DNA of 64,000 nucleotides, taken from NCBI GenBank assembly GCA_026991755.1, contig JALXAX010000070.1:1-64000 (forward strand), given 5' to 3'. The DNA is from Thiotrichaceae bacterium. Its GTDB lineage: Bacteria > Pseudomonadota > Gammaproteobacteria > Thiotrichales > Thiotrichaceae. The translations under genes and the position numbers were made by a program. This document shows positions 47,888 to 56,944 of this stretch, in pieces; the first letter of the stretch is position 1, and each line of letters begins with the position of its first letter. The notes below the pieces were generated by a model. The model made no database searches, was not told the DNA's origin, and saw nothing but the letters and a program-made list of their open reading frames with translations.

Positions 47888-49273
47888 ATGTCTGAACAGA
47901 ACTTCTCAACACTCACGCTATCTAGCGAACTGATCTCCAACCTGAACTCTCTTGGTTATAAAAGCATGACAGCTGTGCAAGCGGCTGGATTGCCACAGGT
48001 TTTAGAAGGTAAAGACCTTATTATTCAAGCCAAAACGGGCAGTGGAAAAACAGCTACCTTTGGGTTGGGTTTACTGCAAAAAATCAACCCACGTTTTTTT
48101 GGAGTACAGGCACTAGTACTGTGCCCTACGCGAGAGTTAGCTGACCAAGTTGCCCAAGAAATACGTCAGCTAGCTCGTTGTATTCCTAATATAAAACTAG
48201 TCGTGTTATGCGGTGGCAAACCGCTCGCACCACAAGCCGATTCGCTAGCACATGGCGCACATATTGCGGTAGGAACACCAGGCAGGGTTAAAGATCACCT
48301 AAGTCGTGGAACTCTGGATATCAGGCAGTTAGAAACATTAGTACTAGATGAGGCAGATAGAATGCTCGATATGGGCTTTTATGATGAAATTATCAATATC
48401 ATAAAAAACACCCCTCGAAGCCGACAGACATTAATGTTCTCAGCGACCTACCCGAACAGCATTAAGAAAATGGCACGATCCATACAACGTGATGCCGTCA
48501 TGGTAAAAGTAGATACAGAGCACGAAGAAGACAGTATTGTGCAATTATTCTATCAAGTCAGCAGTCAACAGCAACGCAAAGAAACCGTACTTGCATTGCT
48601 TGAGCATCATCAGCTAAAAACCACCGTTATCTTCTGCCACACCAAAATTCAATGCGCAGAAGTCGCCAACTTTCTGCAAGACAATCATATACAAGCGCTA
48701 GCCCTACACGGGGATTTAGACCAGCGAGATCGGGATCAAGTATTAGTACGCTTTAGTAATAAAAGCTGCCCTGTTTTAGTCGCAACCGATGTAGCGGCAC
48801 GGGGTTTAGACATTCAATCCCTACAAGCCGTTATCAATTATGAACTGCCTCATGATGCTGAAATATATGTGCATCGCATAGGTCGTACAGGTCGAGCTGG
48901 CGAAAAAGGCTTGGCTTTAAATCTATATACCGATGCAGAAATTTCCCGTGTAATCGCTATTGAGGATTACATCGGTAAAGCCAGTAACTATGAAGAAGTC
49001 AGCCTACTGAAACAAAGCGATGACTTTTCATTACAAGCAGATGTGATTACTTTACAGATAGATTCAGGCAAGAAAAACAAACTGCGCCCGGGGGATTTGC
49101 TAGGAGCGCTTACCAAAGATGCAGGCTTAATAGGATCGGATATCGGAAAAATTACTATTTTCGATACGTATAGCTACGTTGCTATTAATAGTAATGCTTT
49201 CGCTAAAGCCTTACGTTACTTTAAGAATGGCAAAGTAAAAGGGCGAAAGGTTAAAGCTCGTGAAGTTTATTAG
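47888..49273 (+). CDS. dbpA: ATP-dependent RNA helicase DbpA
   Basis: 461 residues. Unwinds RNA around 23S rRNA hairpin 92 during large-subunit assembly. Helicase motifs AKTGSGKTATFG, DEADRMLDMG, SATYP and RIGRTGRAG are intact. The C-terminal domain (about 385-461; KNKLRPGDLLGALTKDAGLI, then IGKITIFDTYSYVAI) is the DbpA RNA-binding module rather than a generic DEAD tail. Its last 23 bp overlap the convergent hydrolase gene. Confidence 0.94.
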   Translation: MSEQNFSTLTLSSELISNLNSLGYKSMTAVQAAGLPQVLEGKDLIIQAKTGSGKTATFGLGLLQKINPRFFGVQALVLCPTRELADQVAQEIRQLARCIPNIKLVVLCGGKPLAPQADSLAHGAHIAVGTPGRVKDHLSRGTLDIRQLETLVLDEADRMLDMGFYDEIINIIKNTPRSRQTLMFSATYPNSIKKMARSIQRDAVMVKVDTEHEEDSIVQLFYQVSSQQQRKETVLALLEHHQLKTTVIFCHTKIQCAEVANFLQDNHIQALALHGDLDQRDRDQVLVRFSNKSCPVLVATDVAARGLDIQSLQAVINYELPHDAEIYVHRIGRTGRAGEKGLALNLYTDAEISRVIAIEDYIGKASNYEEVSLLKQSDDFSLQADVITLQIDSGKKNKLRPGDLLGALTKDAGLIGSDIGKITIFDTYSYVAINSNAFAKALRYFKNGKVKGRKVKAREVY

Positions 49274-49946
49274 CCTCTAAAAAATCACTAATAGCACTCC
49301 AGGCGTCAGTGGGTGCTGCCTGTAAGAGAAAATGTTGTGTGGGGAACTCATAAACGTTGATATCTTTTCGAATACTAAGGATCTTAGATAAATTTCTCTT
49401 GGGTACAACCCAGTCTTTTGTTCCACGGAAATAGGCGATAGGTACAGGGCAATTTCTTAGCGCTTCGCTAGCATCGACCGCAAAGATGGATTTAATTCTA
49501 TCCACCAAAACAAAAGGCATAACTTTTTCCATCTCGGTAGCAATAGCTTTAATAAAGCTTAAATTTTTACCCGTACTCAGTAGCATTCTGATTTTATAAA
49601 GAGGTTTAGTCAGCGTAAACCCAGTATGCCACGGTAAAAATTCTGTAAGCTTTATGTTGGGAGATTGGATAAAAGAAGCCACCAATATTATCCCCACCAA
49701 ATGCGTTGGTTTTTTATTGGCAACAAATAATGAAAGTGGCCCAGAAAATGACTCCCCAACCAATACATATTCTCCTTCCACCTGTTTCAATTGGGTAGTG
49801 ATGTAACTAGTTAGCTCCTTATAACTGAGTGTTCTATCTGTTGGGTACGGTAGGGTAATCGTTTCGAAATGGCTAGGCTTTGCATCTACTAGAGGTTTGA
49901 ATAAACCATCTGTTCCGTTCAGCCCTGGCATCAATATTATTTTCAA
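49251..49946 (-). CDS. Alpha/beta hydrolase
   Basis: 231 residues. MPGLNGTDGLFKPLV forms the oxyanion loop, the nucleophile elbow is VGESFSGPLSL, the acid is probably Asp in FRGTKDWVVPKRN and the base is His in PTQHFLLQAAP. No lid-specific family is recognisable, so it is an esterase or lipase of unknown substrate. It converges on dbpA with a 23-bp overlap of coding ends. Confidence 0.8.
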   Translation of the reverse strand: MKIILMPGLNGTDGLFKPLVDAKPSHFETITLPYPTDRTLSYKELTSYITTQLKQVEGEYVLVGESFSGPLSLFVANKKPTHLVGIILVASFIQSPNIKLTEFLPWHTGFTLTKPLYKIRMLLSTGKNLSFIKAIATEMEKVMPFVLVDRIKSIFAVDASEALRNCPVPIAYFRGTKDWVVPKRNLSKILSIRKDINVYEFPTQHFLLQAAPTDAWSAISDFLEANKLHEL

Positions 49947-49963
49947 AGCTTATCCTCGTATCC

Positions 49964-49991
49964 ATCAAACCTAAATTGTTGGAGTACTAAT
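49964..49991. repeat. Dispersed GTTGGAGTA repeat, copy 3
   Basis: ATCAAACCTAAATTGTTGGA followed by GTACTAATG, a shortened copy of the repeat at 7540 and 39298. It lies between the hydrolase and DUF1456 genes. Confidence 0.55.
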
Positions 49992-49992
49992 G

Positions 49993-50571
49993 TTACTTCT
50001 TAACTTTCCATTGAAAACCACTCTCTTGTGGTGTTTTTTCTTCAGGGGGTTGAGGTTGTGTAGGTTTAGTCGACTCTACGGGAGGCTCAGCAGCTTCAAT
50101 ACTATCAACTCCATCAGCCCGATACTTAAGTTGTAACCCCTGTAAAAAATTACGCATTATCTGGTCTTTACACTCACGATAATGTTTATGACCCAGCTTA
50201 CGGAAGAAGGCGCTTAGCTCAGCTTTACTAATTTGAAAGTTAGCTAAACTAAGTACCTCAATCACATCATCCGCTTTTAGATTTAAGGCAATTTTTAACT
50301 TGGTAAAGATAATATTATTCGTTAAGCGTTTTTCGGGCTTGCGTGGATCACCTTCTTTTTTACCCCGTTTCTTATCAATAAAATTGTTTAAGAAGATGGC
50401 TAGCTGTTTGTCATTGCAGGGCTTCTGTGCAGGGTCATCGTCCTTTTTTAGCCAATCGCTGATTTCTGCACGGCTTACTTTTTCATGTGCATTGCTTGCT
50501 AGGCTCATCATTTCTGAATCACTTAACTCAAAGGTATAGCGAAGACGGCGTAAAATATCGTTATTCGTCAT
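49993..50571 (-). CDS. DUF1456 (YehS-like) protein
   Basis: 192 residues made of two similar helical repeats: NNDILRRLRYTFELSDSEMM (start) and TNNIIFTKLKIALNLKADDV (about 88-107), each followed by a WLK or FFRKLG segment, as in E. coli YehS. A charged linker (DKKRGKKEGDPRKPEKR) joins them. A proline-rich tail of about 35 residues ends the protein. Function unknown. The ATG at 50571 is preferred over one four codons up. Confidence 0.87.
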   Translation of the reverse strand: MTNNDILRRLRYTFELSDSEMMSLASNAHEKVSRAEISDWLKKDDDPAQKPCNDKQLAIFLNNFIDKKRGKKEGDPRKPEKRLTNNIIFTKLKIALNLKADDVIEVLSLANFQISKAELSAFFRKLGHKHYRECKDQIMRNFLQGLQLKYRADGVDSIEAAEPPVESTKPTQPQPPEEKTPQESGFQWKVKK

Positions 50572-50690
50572 GGAGTTTATCATTAGTCGAAAGAAAGCTT
50601 ACTTTACTGCATCATAGGCGTTAATGGTATTTACTTAATAGCGACTACTGATATTCTATTCTTATCGCAAATAAAAAGGAGAGGACTTCC

Positions 50691-51314
50691 ATGACATCAT
50701 TTAAAGACGCACTATTATTTCGCCATGCCTGTAAAGTTTTTGATGCTGATAAACGTATTGATGCGACTCAGTTAAAAGAGATTCTTGAGTTTGGCAGACT
50801 ATCACCTTCCTCATTTGGCATGGAACAGTGGCGCTTTGTTGTAGTTGAAACAAAGGCTTTAAGGGAACAGTTACAAGAAGCTTGTTGGGGACAACCACAA
50901 ATTACCGATAGCAGTCACGTGGTTGTCATTTTGGCAAAGAAAGCCAGCGTAGAGCCTGTTACTGATTATGTGAAAACTATGTTTGAGCGACGTGGTTTAC
51001 CCGAAGCCATGTTTCAAGCCTATCTTGAAAAATATGCCAGTTACTTCGAGACAGAGGTAAAGCCTTATATGAGCACTTTTGCGTGGAGTTCGAAGCAATG
51101 TTACATCGCGTTAGCAAATATGATGACAGGCGCAGCATCCTTAGGGATTGATTCTTGCCCTATTGAAGGCTTTTCAAGAGAAGCTGTTGATGAGTTACTT
51201 GAGGTGGATGCTGATGAGTATCAGACGGCTGTCATCGTAACATTTGGCTATAGAAAAAATGAAGGGACTGAACATTTTCGTCAAGATGCTGATGACGTTA
51301 TTGAATTTCGGTAA
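50691..51314 (+). CDS. Nitroreductase-family NAD(P)H-dependent oxidoreductase
   Basis: 207 residues, FMN-binding fold. FRHACKVFDADKRID at the N-terminus, LEFGRLSPSSFGMEQWRF, then ALANMMTGAASLGIDSCPIEGF are typical of the NfsB/YfkO branch. AGGAGAGGAC lies before the ATG. The physiological substrate is unknown (quinones or nitro compounds in relatives). It stands alone, converging on the minus-strand adaptor gene. Confidence 0.9.
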   Translation: MTSFKDALLFRHACKVFDADKRIDATQLKEILEFGRLSPSSFGMEQWRFVVVETKALREQLQEACWGQPQITDSSHVVVILAKKASVEPVTDYVKTMFERRGLPEAMFQAYLEKYASYFETEVKPYMSTFAWSSKQCYIALANMMTGAASLGIDSCPIEGFSREAVDELLEVDADEYQTAVIVTFGYRKNEGTEHFRQDADDVIEFR

Positions 51315-51332
51315 TTTGAGGCCTTCTTTAGG

Positions 51333-51355
51333 AGTTGGTGCAAGATGCACCTACT
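51333..51355. terminator. Hairpin between convergent genes
   Basis: AGT-t-GGTGCA / TGCACC-t-ACT with an AGA loop, followed by CTTTA. It lies 19 bp past the nitroreductase stop and 9 bp before the end of the adaptor gene, so it can serve both strands. Confidence 0.55.
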
Positions 51356-51363
51356 CTTTACTG

Positions 51364-52158
51364 TTAAGGCAGATTAACCTGCACCACTTGAGCCTGTCGT
51401 AGCATCTCTTTATTACCTTTGTTAAAAATGACATCCAGCTCATACACTGCGCCATTAGTATCTATCCTCACGGATTCTACGCCCAAGCTATATATCTTGC
51501 CTTTATAGTGCTTTCCTTGAAGGGTAACGGTTGCCGGTTGCCCTTTTCGATAGCGATTTAATATAGGGGCAGTCACCAAAACACGCGCTAGCATTTGGTT
51601 GCTGGGTGCAATGGTTAAAGGCGGTGTTTGTTGTAATGTCTTATAAATTACATCCCCTTCCCAGACATTATGATTAATAATGATAGCTGGGAAAGGCGCA
51701 CGTAATGCAGTACGTTCTAGCGCAATCTTTACAATGGCTTGGGTGGCTTTAGCCGAAGCTTCATCAGCAACAGCGATGGCTTTTTTTAGCTCTGAATCTT
51801 TGAGTTCTTCGTCTGCAATCAAGGCACGTTCGTACAATTCTTCAGTGCGTCCATGCTCACGTAGCGCATCCGCTGTATTGATAGCAGCTCGTGCAACCCG
51901 TGCATCGGCAGCTTTGAGCTTGGCTTTGGCCTCACGCGAGTCCATTTGTAGCAACACATCTCCCTTCTTCACAAATTGCCCGACGGTAACATTCATCTTG
52001 GTGATAATGCCACTTTCCAAAACACGTAATTCAACGGTGTGCAGCCATTCTAAACGGCCTTTAAATTGAGTAGCGTGTAATAGCGTTGGACTCATCACTA
52101 ACCATAAAAAAGAAGTGAGTAGAGCCAGTGTGACGCCATTCTTAATAGAATATTTCAT
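51364..52158 (-). CDS. HlyD/RND-type membrane-fusion (adaptor) protein
   Basis: 264 residues, short for the family. Signal peptide to about residue 30; lipoyl half (VELRVLESGIITKMNVTVGQ, then KKGDVLLQMDSREAK); a helical hairpin of about 70 residues rich in alanine (about 80-145); then the second lipoyl half (LRAPFPAIIINHNVWEGDVI) and a beta-barrel. It starts inside the stop of the TolC-like gene (ATGA). Expected to link an inner-membrane pump to an outer-membrane channel. It is the last gene of the nine-gene minus-strand locus. Confidence 0.87.
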   Translation of the reverse strand: MKYSIKNGVTLALLTSFLWLVMSPTLLHATQFKGRLEWLHTVELRVLESGIITKMNVTVGQFVKKGDVLLQMDSREAKAKLKAADARVARAAINTADALREHGRTEELYERALIADEELKDSELKKAIAVADEASAKATQAIVKIALERTALRAPFPAIIINHNVWEGDVIYKTLQQTPPLTIAPSNQMLARVLVTAPILNRYRKGQPATVTLQGKHYKGKIYSLGVESVRIDTNGAVYELDVIFNKGNKEMLRQAQVVQVNLP

Positions 52159-53177
52159 TGCCCTGCCTCGCTAGTCGCTTGAATGGTTTTGGGAGGTGGC
52201 TCTAATAATGCGTTACCCTGCAAGATATTAAGCTGCGCCCACGTTATATTTAAACAATAACTGATTTGTTGTTGCTGAAACTGGCTTCGGGTTTGTTGAG
52301 CCATCGCATCACCTAAGTCAGCTTTCACCTCTTGTTCATAGAGGGTGCGGCTTTGTTCCAGGTTTAAGTCCTGAAAGTTAGCTGCTTTCTCAAAACGCTT
52401 ATTGGCACTCTTTAAGGCTTCTAATTGCGATAACAGTTCGATACTTAGTTGTTGAAGCTGAATATCGATGAGGCTTTTTTCTGCTGTCTTCAAGTCATCT
52501 TTATAGCGGGATAACCAGCTATTGTTTTTCTTAATAGCCTCTAGTACTGCGCTAAGCTCAGGCAACTCATCGGGAATATGCCAAGCAGGCATAGCAATAA
52601 TATTATTAGGTAGTTTACCAAGATGTCCCATTTCTTGAGCTAATACAGAACGACTCAGACGTTGCGCAAAACCACTGGCTTGATAACGTTGTAATTGCTC
52701 AAAATATTGGCTTTCTTTTTCAGCGACTAATACCTCAGAATATTGTTTCAACTCCATGCGTGTTTTTGCTCGATCATAACGAATATAAGCAATTGACATA
52801 CTTTCGTTATCTGCCATAAAAGCCAAATCAGACAGGTCTACATCAAGATAGCTTTGTAAAATATACAGCTGTTGTAGCTGTTCCATAGAAACCAGAGGGT
52901 AAAGTGAGCTAAAACGCTGTCTGTCAGCACTGTCTAGATTGTTATAAGCCAGTTGATGACAGTTTAAGTAGAGGGGATGTTGGTGTGTGTAATGTTGATT
53001 TTGTTCGCTAGTGAGTTTTAATCTTGGATGCTCTTTTGCATAATCCAGCGCTGTTTTTAGTGGCAGAGGATCCATTAGCTTGAGTGCTTTATCATCCGCT
53101 CGCAGTGGCGAGCTGGCCATTACAGAGCTTGCTATCATACAGAGCATAAGCGCGTTTTTTCGAAGTAGCCTAAGCAC
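52155..53177 (-). CDS. TolC-like outer-membrane efflux protein, short form
   Basis: About 340 residues from the GTG that gives MLRLLRKNALMLCMIASSVM, a good signal peptide; the frame opens at TTG 53213. The body is long heptad-rich helices (KTRMELKQYSEVLVAEKESQ; KSLIDIQLQQLSIELLSQLE; QTRSQFQQQQISYCLNITWA) separated by a proline-rich turn, as in TolC. It is much shorter than usual (about 430-490), and the second half lacks a clear barrel. It is coupled to the adaptor gene downstream. Confidence 0.72.
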   Translation of the reverse strand: MLRLLRKNALMLCMIASSVMASSPLRADDKALKLMDPLPLKTALDYAKEHPRLKLTSEQNQHYTHQHPLYLNCHQLAYNNLDSADRQRFSSLYPLVSMEQLQQLYILQSYLDVDLSDLAFMADNESMSIAYIRYDRAKTRMELKQYSEVLVAEKESQYFEQLQRYQASGFAQRLSRSVLAQEMGHLGKLPNNIIAMPAWHIPDELPELSAVLEAIKKNNSWLSRYKDDLKTAEKSLIDIQLQQLSIELLSQLEALKSANKRFEKAANFQDLNLEQSRTLYEQEVKADLGDAMAQQTRSQFQQQQISYCLNITWAQLNILQGNALLEPPPKTIQATSEAGQ

Positions 53178-53190
53178 AATTATTGAAAGG

Positions 53191-53802
53191 CTATTGGTCA
53201 GATGAAGCGTCAACGCTCACTTTTAGCGCTCGCTTATAGCGAGAGAAGGATTGTTTTTCGTTTTCTTTACTGGCGATAAACTTTCCTAGTAAGAGAAACT
53301 CATCTTTGTTTTTGGTGGCGCCTGTTAGTTTACCGTTTTTAAGTGGTTTTCCGTCTAAATCAAAAAACTGAAAGACAGGTGTAGCACGTACTCGATTTTT
53401 TAGAGAAAAGTCCTTTTGTGTGGTGGAGTCCCCTTTAAAGTTGGTGATCTCAATATCGCCATCAATATCAACACTCATGATGCGAAAGTTTTTATGGAAA
53501 TAGTCTTGAATACTACCGTGGTTTAGCACGGTTGCTTTCATACGTGCACAAAAAGGACAGTTTTCCATTTCGTACATAATCAAGACACCTTGCTTACCAT
53601 TTTCTTTAGCGATGGCTAACTCTTGTTGGTAATCATCAAATGTTTCATCGAAGAATAGCTTGGCTTCACGAGTTTCATTGCTTGTGTCTTTTGTTGAGCT
53701 TTCATCAGCTGGGGGTTGAGCCACTGTTGCTGAGTCTTCTGCATGAAGGGTAGTCGTAAGTATTGCACTTATTAGCAAGGAAGAAAGTAGACGAAATAAC
53801 AT
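53191..53802 (-). CDS. Periplasmic thioredoxin-like protein (SoxW type)
   Basis: 203 residues. Signal peptide ends at LHA (residue 21). A linker is followed by a thioredoxin fold with active site MENCPFCARMK (CPFC), cis-proline loop VRATPVFQFFD and a basic C-terminal tail. AGGAGTC lies before the ATG. Family relatives are SoxW-like and DsbE-like reductants. The LolA-like protein of the same locus has two cysteines, so it could be a substrate; that is inference. Confidence 0.83.
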   Translation of the reverse strand: MLFRLLSSLLISAILTTTLHAEDSATVAQPPADESSTKDTSNETREAKLFFDETFDDYQQELAIAKENGKQGVLIMYEMENCPFCARMKATVLNHGSIQDYFHKNFRIMSVDIDGDIEITNFKGDSTTQKDFSLKNRVRATPVFQFFDLDGKPLKNGKLTGATKNKDEFLLLGKFIASKENEKQSFSRYKRALKVSVDASSDQ

Positions 53803-53885
53803 AAGATGACTCCTAGTGATTGTTCTGGGTGTGCTGGCACTTTCATAGCTTTATTAGTATGGGACGAATTATTGAAAGGGTAAAT

Positions 53886-53920
53886 AGGTATAAGTAGTAA
53901 TTTCGTACTTATTTATACCT
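53886..53920. repeat. Inverted repeat in the barrel-thioredoxin gap
   Basis: AGGTATAAGTA and TACTTATTTATACCT pair with a four-base bulge. This gap (171 bp) is the only large one in the nine-gene locus, so it could be an internal terminator or an operator; no U-tract is obvious. Confidence 0.4.
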
Positions 53921-53973
53921 ACTTTGTTTTACCTTATCCACTCTTTATTTTTAGATGGATGCGTGTGAACGCA

Positions 53974-55161
53974 CTAAAAAAATCGTTGAAACTCAAGCTG
54001 TACAAAGTCATCAGCACGTAATGAATGTAACAAGGGGTCATCTGTCGCATCCGTATCTGTTACGGCCTGAGCCTCGAAGTTAATCTTAATATCATCGCCA
54101 ATTCTACGGCTTGCTTCGATACGCAACGTCTTACTATTACTGTCTAAATCAAACACAGTACCCGCTAATAACTCAGTGCTTTGCGCATCATTTAACGTAA
54201 ATCGTGCGCCTAGAAAAATATCATTTTGAAAAGGTGAGGTGGCTAACTTATCGCGTGAATCTGTATGGTATTCAGCTATTGCACCTAAATCTGCGCTAGA
54301 GTCATTAATGCCCACAAAGGTGTATTCAAATCCACCAACCGCTGCGTTGTATCCTGTATCTGCATTTTCACGACGAATGGCTTCTAGTTTCCACAACCAC
54401 GAATCACTGGTGTATTGAAGATCTAAACCCACTTGCTGTATCTGCCGATAATAAGGCACAAGGCTGGCGCCTACTTGCTGTAACTCAGGCTCACGGGAAG
54501 TGCCATCAAAATAGGATAGCCCTAAATCAACAGCATCAAAGGTATGATTCCAACGAAGTGCATAGTCGATATGACGCTCATCATCGCTTGATTCAAAACG
54601 TGGATTGTCGGTGTCAACCACCAAGGGAGTGCGCAATCGACCACTTGCTCCCGCAAAAGTACGCTCCCTAAAATAAGGCAGAACATACAAACCAATCGAA
54701 CCTTCATCAAAGATTCGGCTAACTCTTAGCATCGGCTGGCCAAGCTTATCTTCACCATCAATATTCTCTACAGAGTCGGTTTGATTAATAATATCGACAA
54801 GATGTTGTGATTCAGTAACCCCCCAAAAGACTTTGCTAATACCCGCTTGATACTCCCAGTCACCCGTTGCAATGGTGGTATCAAGCTGGCGAATATCGCC
54901 GTGGCTGCGCTCATCGTCGTTGTTATCCCAACGATAAAAAGGGATGAAGGTGAATGACTTCCTGTCATTATCCCAGCGTTTACGAAACTCTGGTTGTAAG
55001 CTAATAGAAACATTGCTGTTTTCTTGCAGAGGATATAATCCATTATGCGAGAAATAACGCCCCTCTACTGCGATATTTCCAGAAACATCGGCTTGCAGTG
55101 AAGTGGTTAGTGAAGTCATCAACAGGCTGGTTAATAAAGCCGTACGGGTCTTCATGTTCAT
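53974..55161 (-). CDS. Outer-membrane beta-barrel protein of the RND/LolA locus
   Basis: 395 residues with a signal peptide (to about LQADVS). The mature part is dense in amphipathic strands ending in phenylalanine (DDFVQLEFQRFF), the outer-membrane insertion signal. Features such as GDWEYQAGISKVFWGVTESQ and GQPMLRVSRIFDEGSIGLYV recall porin-like proteins encoded beside MMPL permeases. I cannot name a family with certainty. AAAGGA lies 8 nt before the ATG. It probably accepts or passes the exported molecule. Confidence 0.75.
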   Translation of the reverse strand: MNMKTRTALLTSLLMTSLTTSLQADVSGNIAVEGRYFSHNGLYPLQENSNVSISLQPEFRKRWDNDRKSFTFIPFYRWDNNDDERSHGDIRQLDTTIATGDWEYQAGISKVFWGVTESQHLVDIINQTDSVENIDGEDKLGQPMLRVSRIFDEGSIGLYVLPYFRERTFAGASGRLRTPLVVDTDNPRFESSDDERHIDYALRWNHTFDAVDLGLSYFDGTSREPELQQVGASLVPYYRQIQQVGLDLQYTSDSWLWKLEAIRRENADTGYNAAVGGFEYTFVGINDSSADLGAIAEYHTDSRDKLATSPFQNDIFLGARFTLNDAQSTELLAGTVFDLDSNSKTLRIEASRRIGDDIKINFEAQAVTDTDATDDPLLHSLRADDFVQLEFQRFF

Positions 55162-55194
55162 TTATTTATTCCTTTAAATTCTATAGTGGGATGG

Positions 55195-55650
55195 TTATAA
55201 CCAACGTCTAACCGATTGTTTGTAATCAAGATAGTTATCACCGAACTTCGTTTCCAATACCTGCTCTTCAGGGATAATTTGTTGCACGTTAAGTACCACA
55301 ATAAAGAGTGGAATTAATAGGAAAGGGCTAAGGCTACCTAAAAATACAGCCCACCCTGTCAATAAAAGCGCAAGCCCTACATACATGGGGTTGCGGGTGT
55401 ATTGATACATCCCCGTTGTTACCAGTTTACTAGCACTATTAGGGTTAAAGGGATTGGGCGATGTTTTGCGTCTAAAAAATAAAAACAACGAAGACAAATC
55501 CAGTGATAATGCAGTTGCGATAACTACTAAACCCATTTTATTCCACGGTGATGAAACAATTTCCATCAAGGGCAAGTGTTGGTTTAATAGCCACATACAA
55601 CCTGCAAATATCAACATATAACCAGGTGGAGGGATTTTCAGTTTTAACAT
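55195..55650 (-). CDS. Isoprenylcysteine carboxyl methyltransferase-like membrane protein
   Basis: 151 residues, four or five membrane helices. NPMYVGLALLLTGWAVFLGS with the preceding TGMYQYTRNP, and EEQVLETKFGDNYLDYKQSV at the end, are the PEMT/ICMT signature for SAM-dependent methyl transfer to lipid-like thiols or amines. The real substrate in bacteria is generally unknown. It lies 37 bp after the LolA-like gene and 33 bp before the barrel gene. Confidence 0.85.
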   Translation of the reverse strand: MLKLKIPPPGYMLIFAGCMWLLNQHLPLMEIVSSPWNKMGLVVIATALSLDLSSLFLFFRRKTSPNPFNPNSASKLVTTGMYQYTRNPMYVGLALLLTGWAVFLGSLSPFLLIPLFIVVLNVQQIIPEEQVLETKFGDNYLDYKQSVRRWL

Positions 55651-55687
55651 TTATTACTCCTTTGCCGCTCAAAGCAAATGTTATGGA

Positions 55688-56473
55688 TTATCGCCTTTGT
55701 AGCGAGTTTTTATTAAAGTCTCTGCTGGTTAAGCCATTACGAAACTTATAGTTAGACCAAGTAAGCGTTGTACTTTTTCCTGTTAGGTGATTCTGCATAT
55801 TCATCGTTGCAGGTCTCCAGTAGTGACCAATGTATTGCTTATAGCCAGAGCTAACTAGCGTCTTTAACTTGGCATTTTTACGATCATAAAAATCCACTTT
55901 AACTAAGCGATGCTCTTTGGTGTCTGACCAAACTACTTGTCTAGAGTAGCCAGAGTATTGATAAGCAGGTTTGCGCTCAACCACATTACAGGTCCAGCCG
56001 CTACCACAGGGCTCTTCACGCAGGAAGTTGTAGGTATATTTTTCAACTTCTTGAGAGCCTAAGTCCTCAAAAGCAAATTCGCTACCCATAAATGGGCCTG
56101 ATTTATTACGTGAGTTAATACGTTTTACGCGACGTAATGCGGGTAGGTATAACCATTGGTCATCTGCTTTTAAGCCATGTGTATAAGTCAGCATCGTAGT
56201 GCCTTTTACATCAGCGGGAGAGTCGAATAACGACATGCTTTTGTCTCCATCACCGTTCACTTCCAACGTTTTGATGCGAATATTTCGCGTGCTGGTTTTA
56301 CCTGCGCGGTTTTTCAAGATCATTTTCATATCTGCGGTTAGATCTTTAAAACCATTGTCACGGGCATCGGCTTCTTTAGCAATCCTTAAGCCTTTTTCTT
56401 GACTGGTTTCTGCATGTGCAACAGATGCCATTAGACCAAGACAGGTTGCTAGAATGATTTTTTTTATTTTCAT
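55688..56473 (-). CDS. Outer membrane lipoprotein-sorting (LolA-like) protein
   Basis: 261 residues. Signal peptide ends at AHA. The mature protein has a LolA/LolB-type half-barrel: FKDLTADMKMILKNRAGKTS, KSMSLFDSPADVKGTTMLTY, DDQWLYLPALRRVKRINSRN and FAFEDLGSQEVEKYTYNFL. Members of this family (PF17131-like) sit next to MMPL permeases and are thought to carry a hydrophobic cargo through the periplasm. Two cysteines (EEPCGSGWTCNV) could form a disulfide. Confidence 0.88.
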   Translation of the reverse strand: MKIKKIILATCLGLMASVAHAETSQEKGLRIAKEADARDNGFKDLTADMKMILKNRAGKTSTRNIRIKTLEVNGDGDKSMSLFDSPADVKGTTMLTYTHGLKADDQWLYLPALRRVKRINSRNKSGPFMGSEFAFEDLGSQEVEKYTYNFLREEPCGSGWTCNVVERKPAYQYSGYSRQVVWSDTKEHRLVKVDFYDRKNAKLKTLVSSGYKQYIGHYWRPATMNMQNHLTGKSTTLTWSNYKFRNGLTSRDFNKNSLQRR

Positions 56474-56509
56474 GATGTTATTTCCATTATTGTAACTAGG
56501 GTATCTCTA

Positions 56510-56932
56510 TTAGTGAGTAAGGAGTTTGATAAATAACCAAACCCAAAGCGCTAGCAACAATAAGCTACTAACTAAAAAAATATTTCTACGTTGTAATAAT
56601 TTATTCGTACCGATATGAATATAAGCGTGAATAACACGGCTAGCAAGGTAGCCCCATGCTAAAACAACACTGGCACTATCAACGTTGTGAGTGATGAATA
56701 GTAAAATACACACCACATAAAACAGCATCGGCATTTCAAATAAGTTTTCATAATGCTGCGTCACTTGCACTAAATAACTAGGTAGTTTCCCACCCCGATT
56801 TTCTTTAAAGTAGCGCGGGTTTAAGCCATTTTCTAGCACGGCACGATATCGACACTTTAGTAAATAAACCGATACCGTAACGGTCAGTACAACCATAGCA
56901 ATCAAAGGAAAAATAATACTTTCTGGATTCAT
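56510..56932 (-). CDS. MAPEG family membrane protein
   Basis: 140 residues with four membrane helices. KCRYRAVLENGLNPRYFKEN, then VQVTQHYENLFEMPMLFYVV, and ASRVIHAYIHIGTNKLLQRR follow the MAPEG pattern (ENxxE/P and RxxH). Eukaryotic members are glutathione-dependent enzymes on lipids; the bacterial role is unknown. Only 12 bp follow the RND stop, so it is in the same operon. Confidence 0.87.
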   Translation of the reverse strand: MNPESIIFPLIAMVVLTVTVSVYLLKCRYRAVLENGLNPRYFKENRGGKLPSYLVQVTQHYENLFEMPMLFYVVCILLFITHNVDSASVVLAWGYLASRVIHAYIHIGTNKLLQRRNIFLVSSLLLLALWVWLFIKLLTH

Positions 56933-56944
56933 AGCTTACCTGTC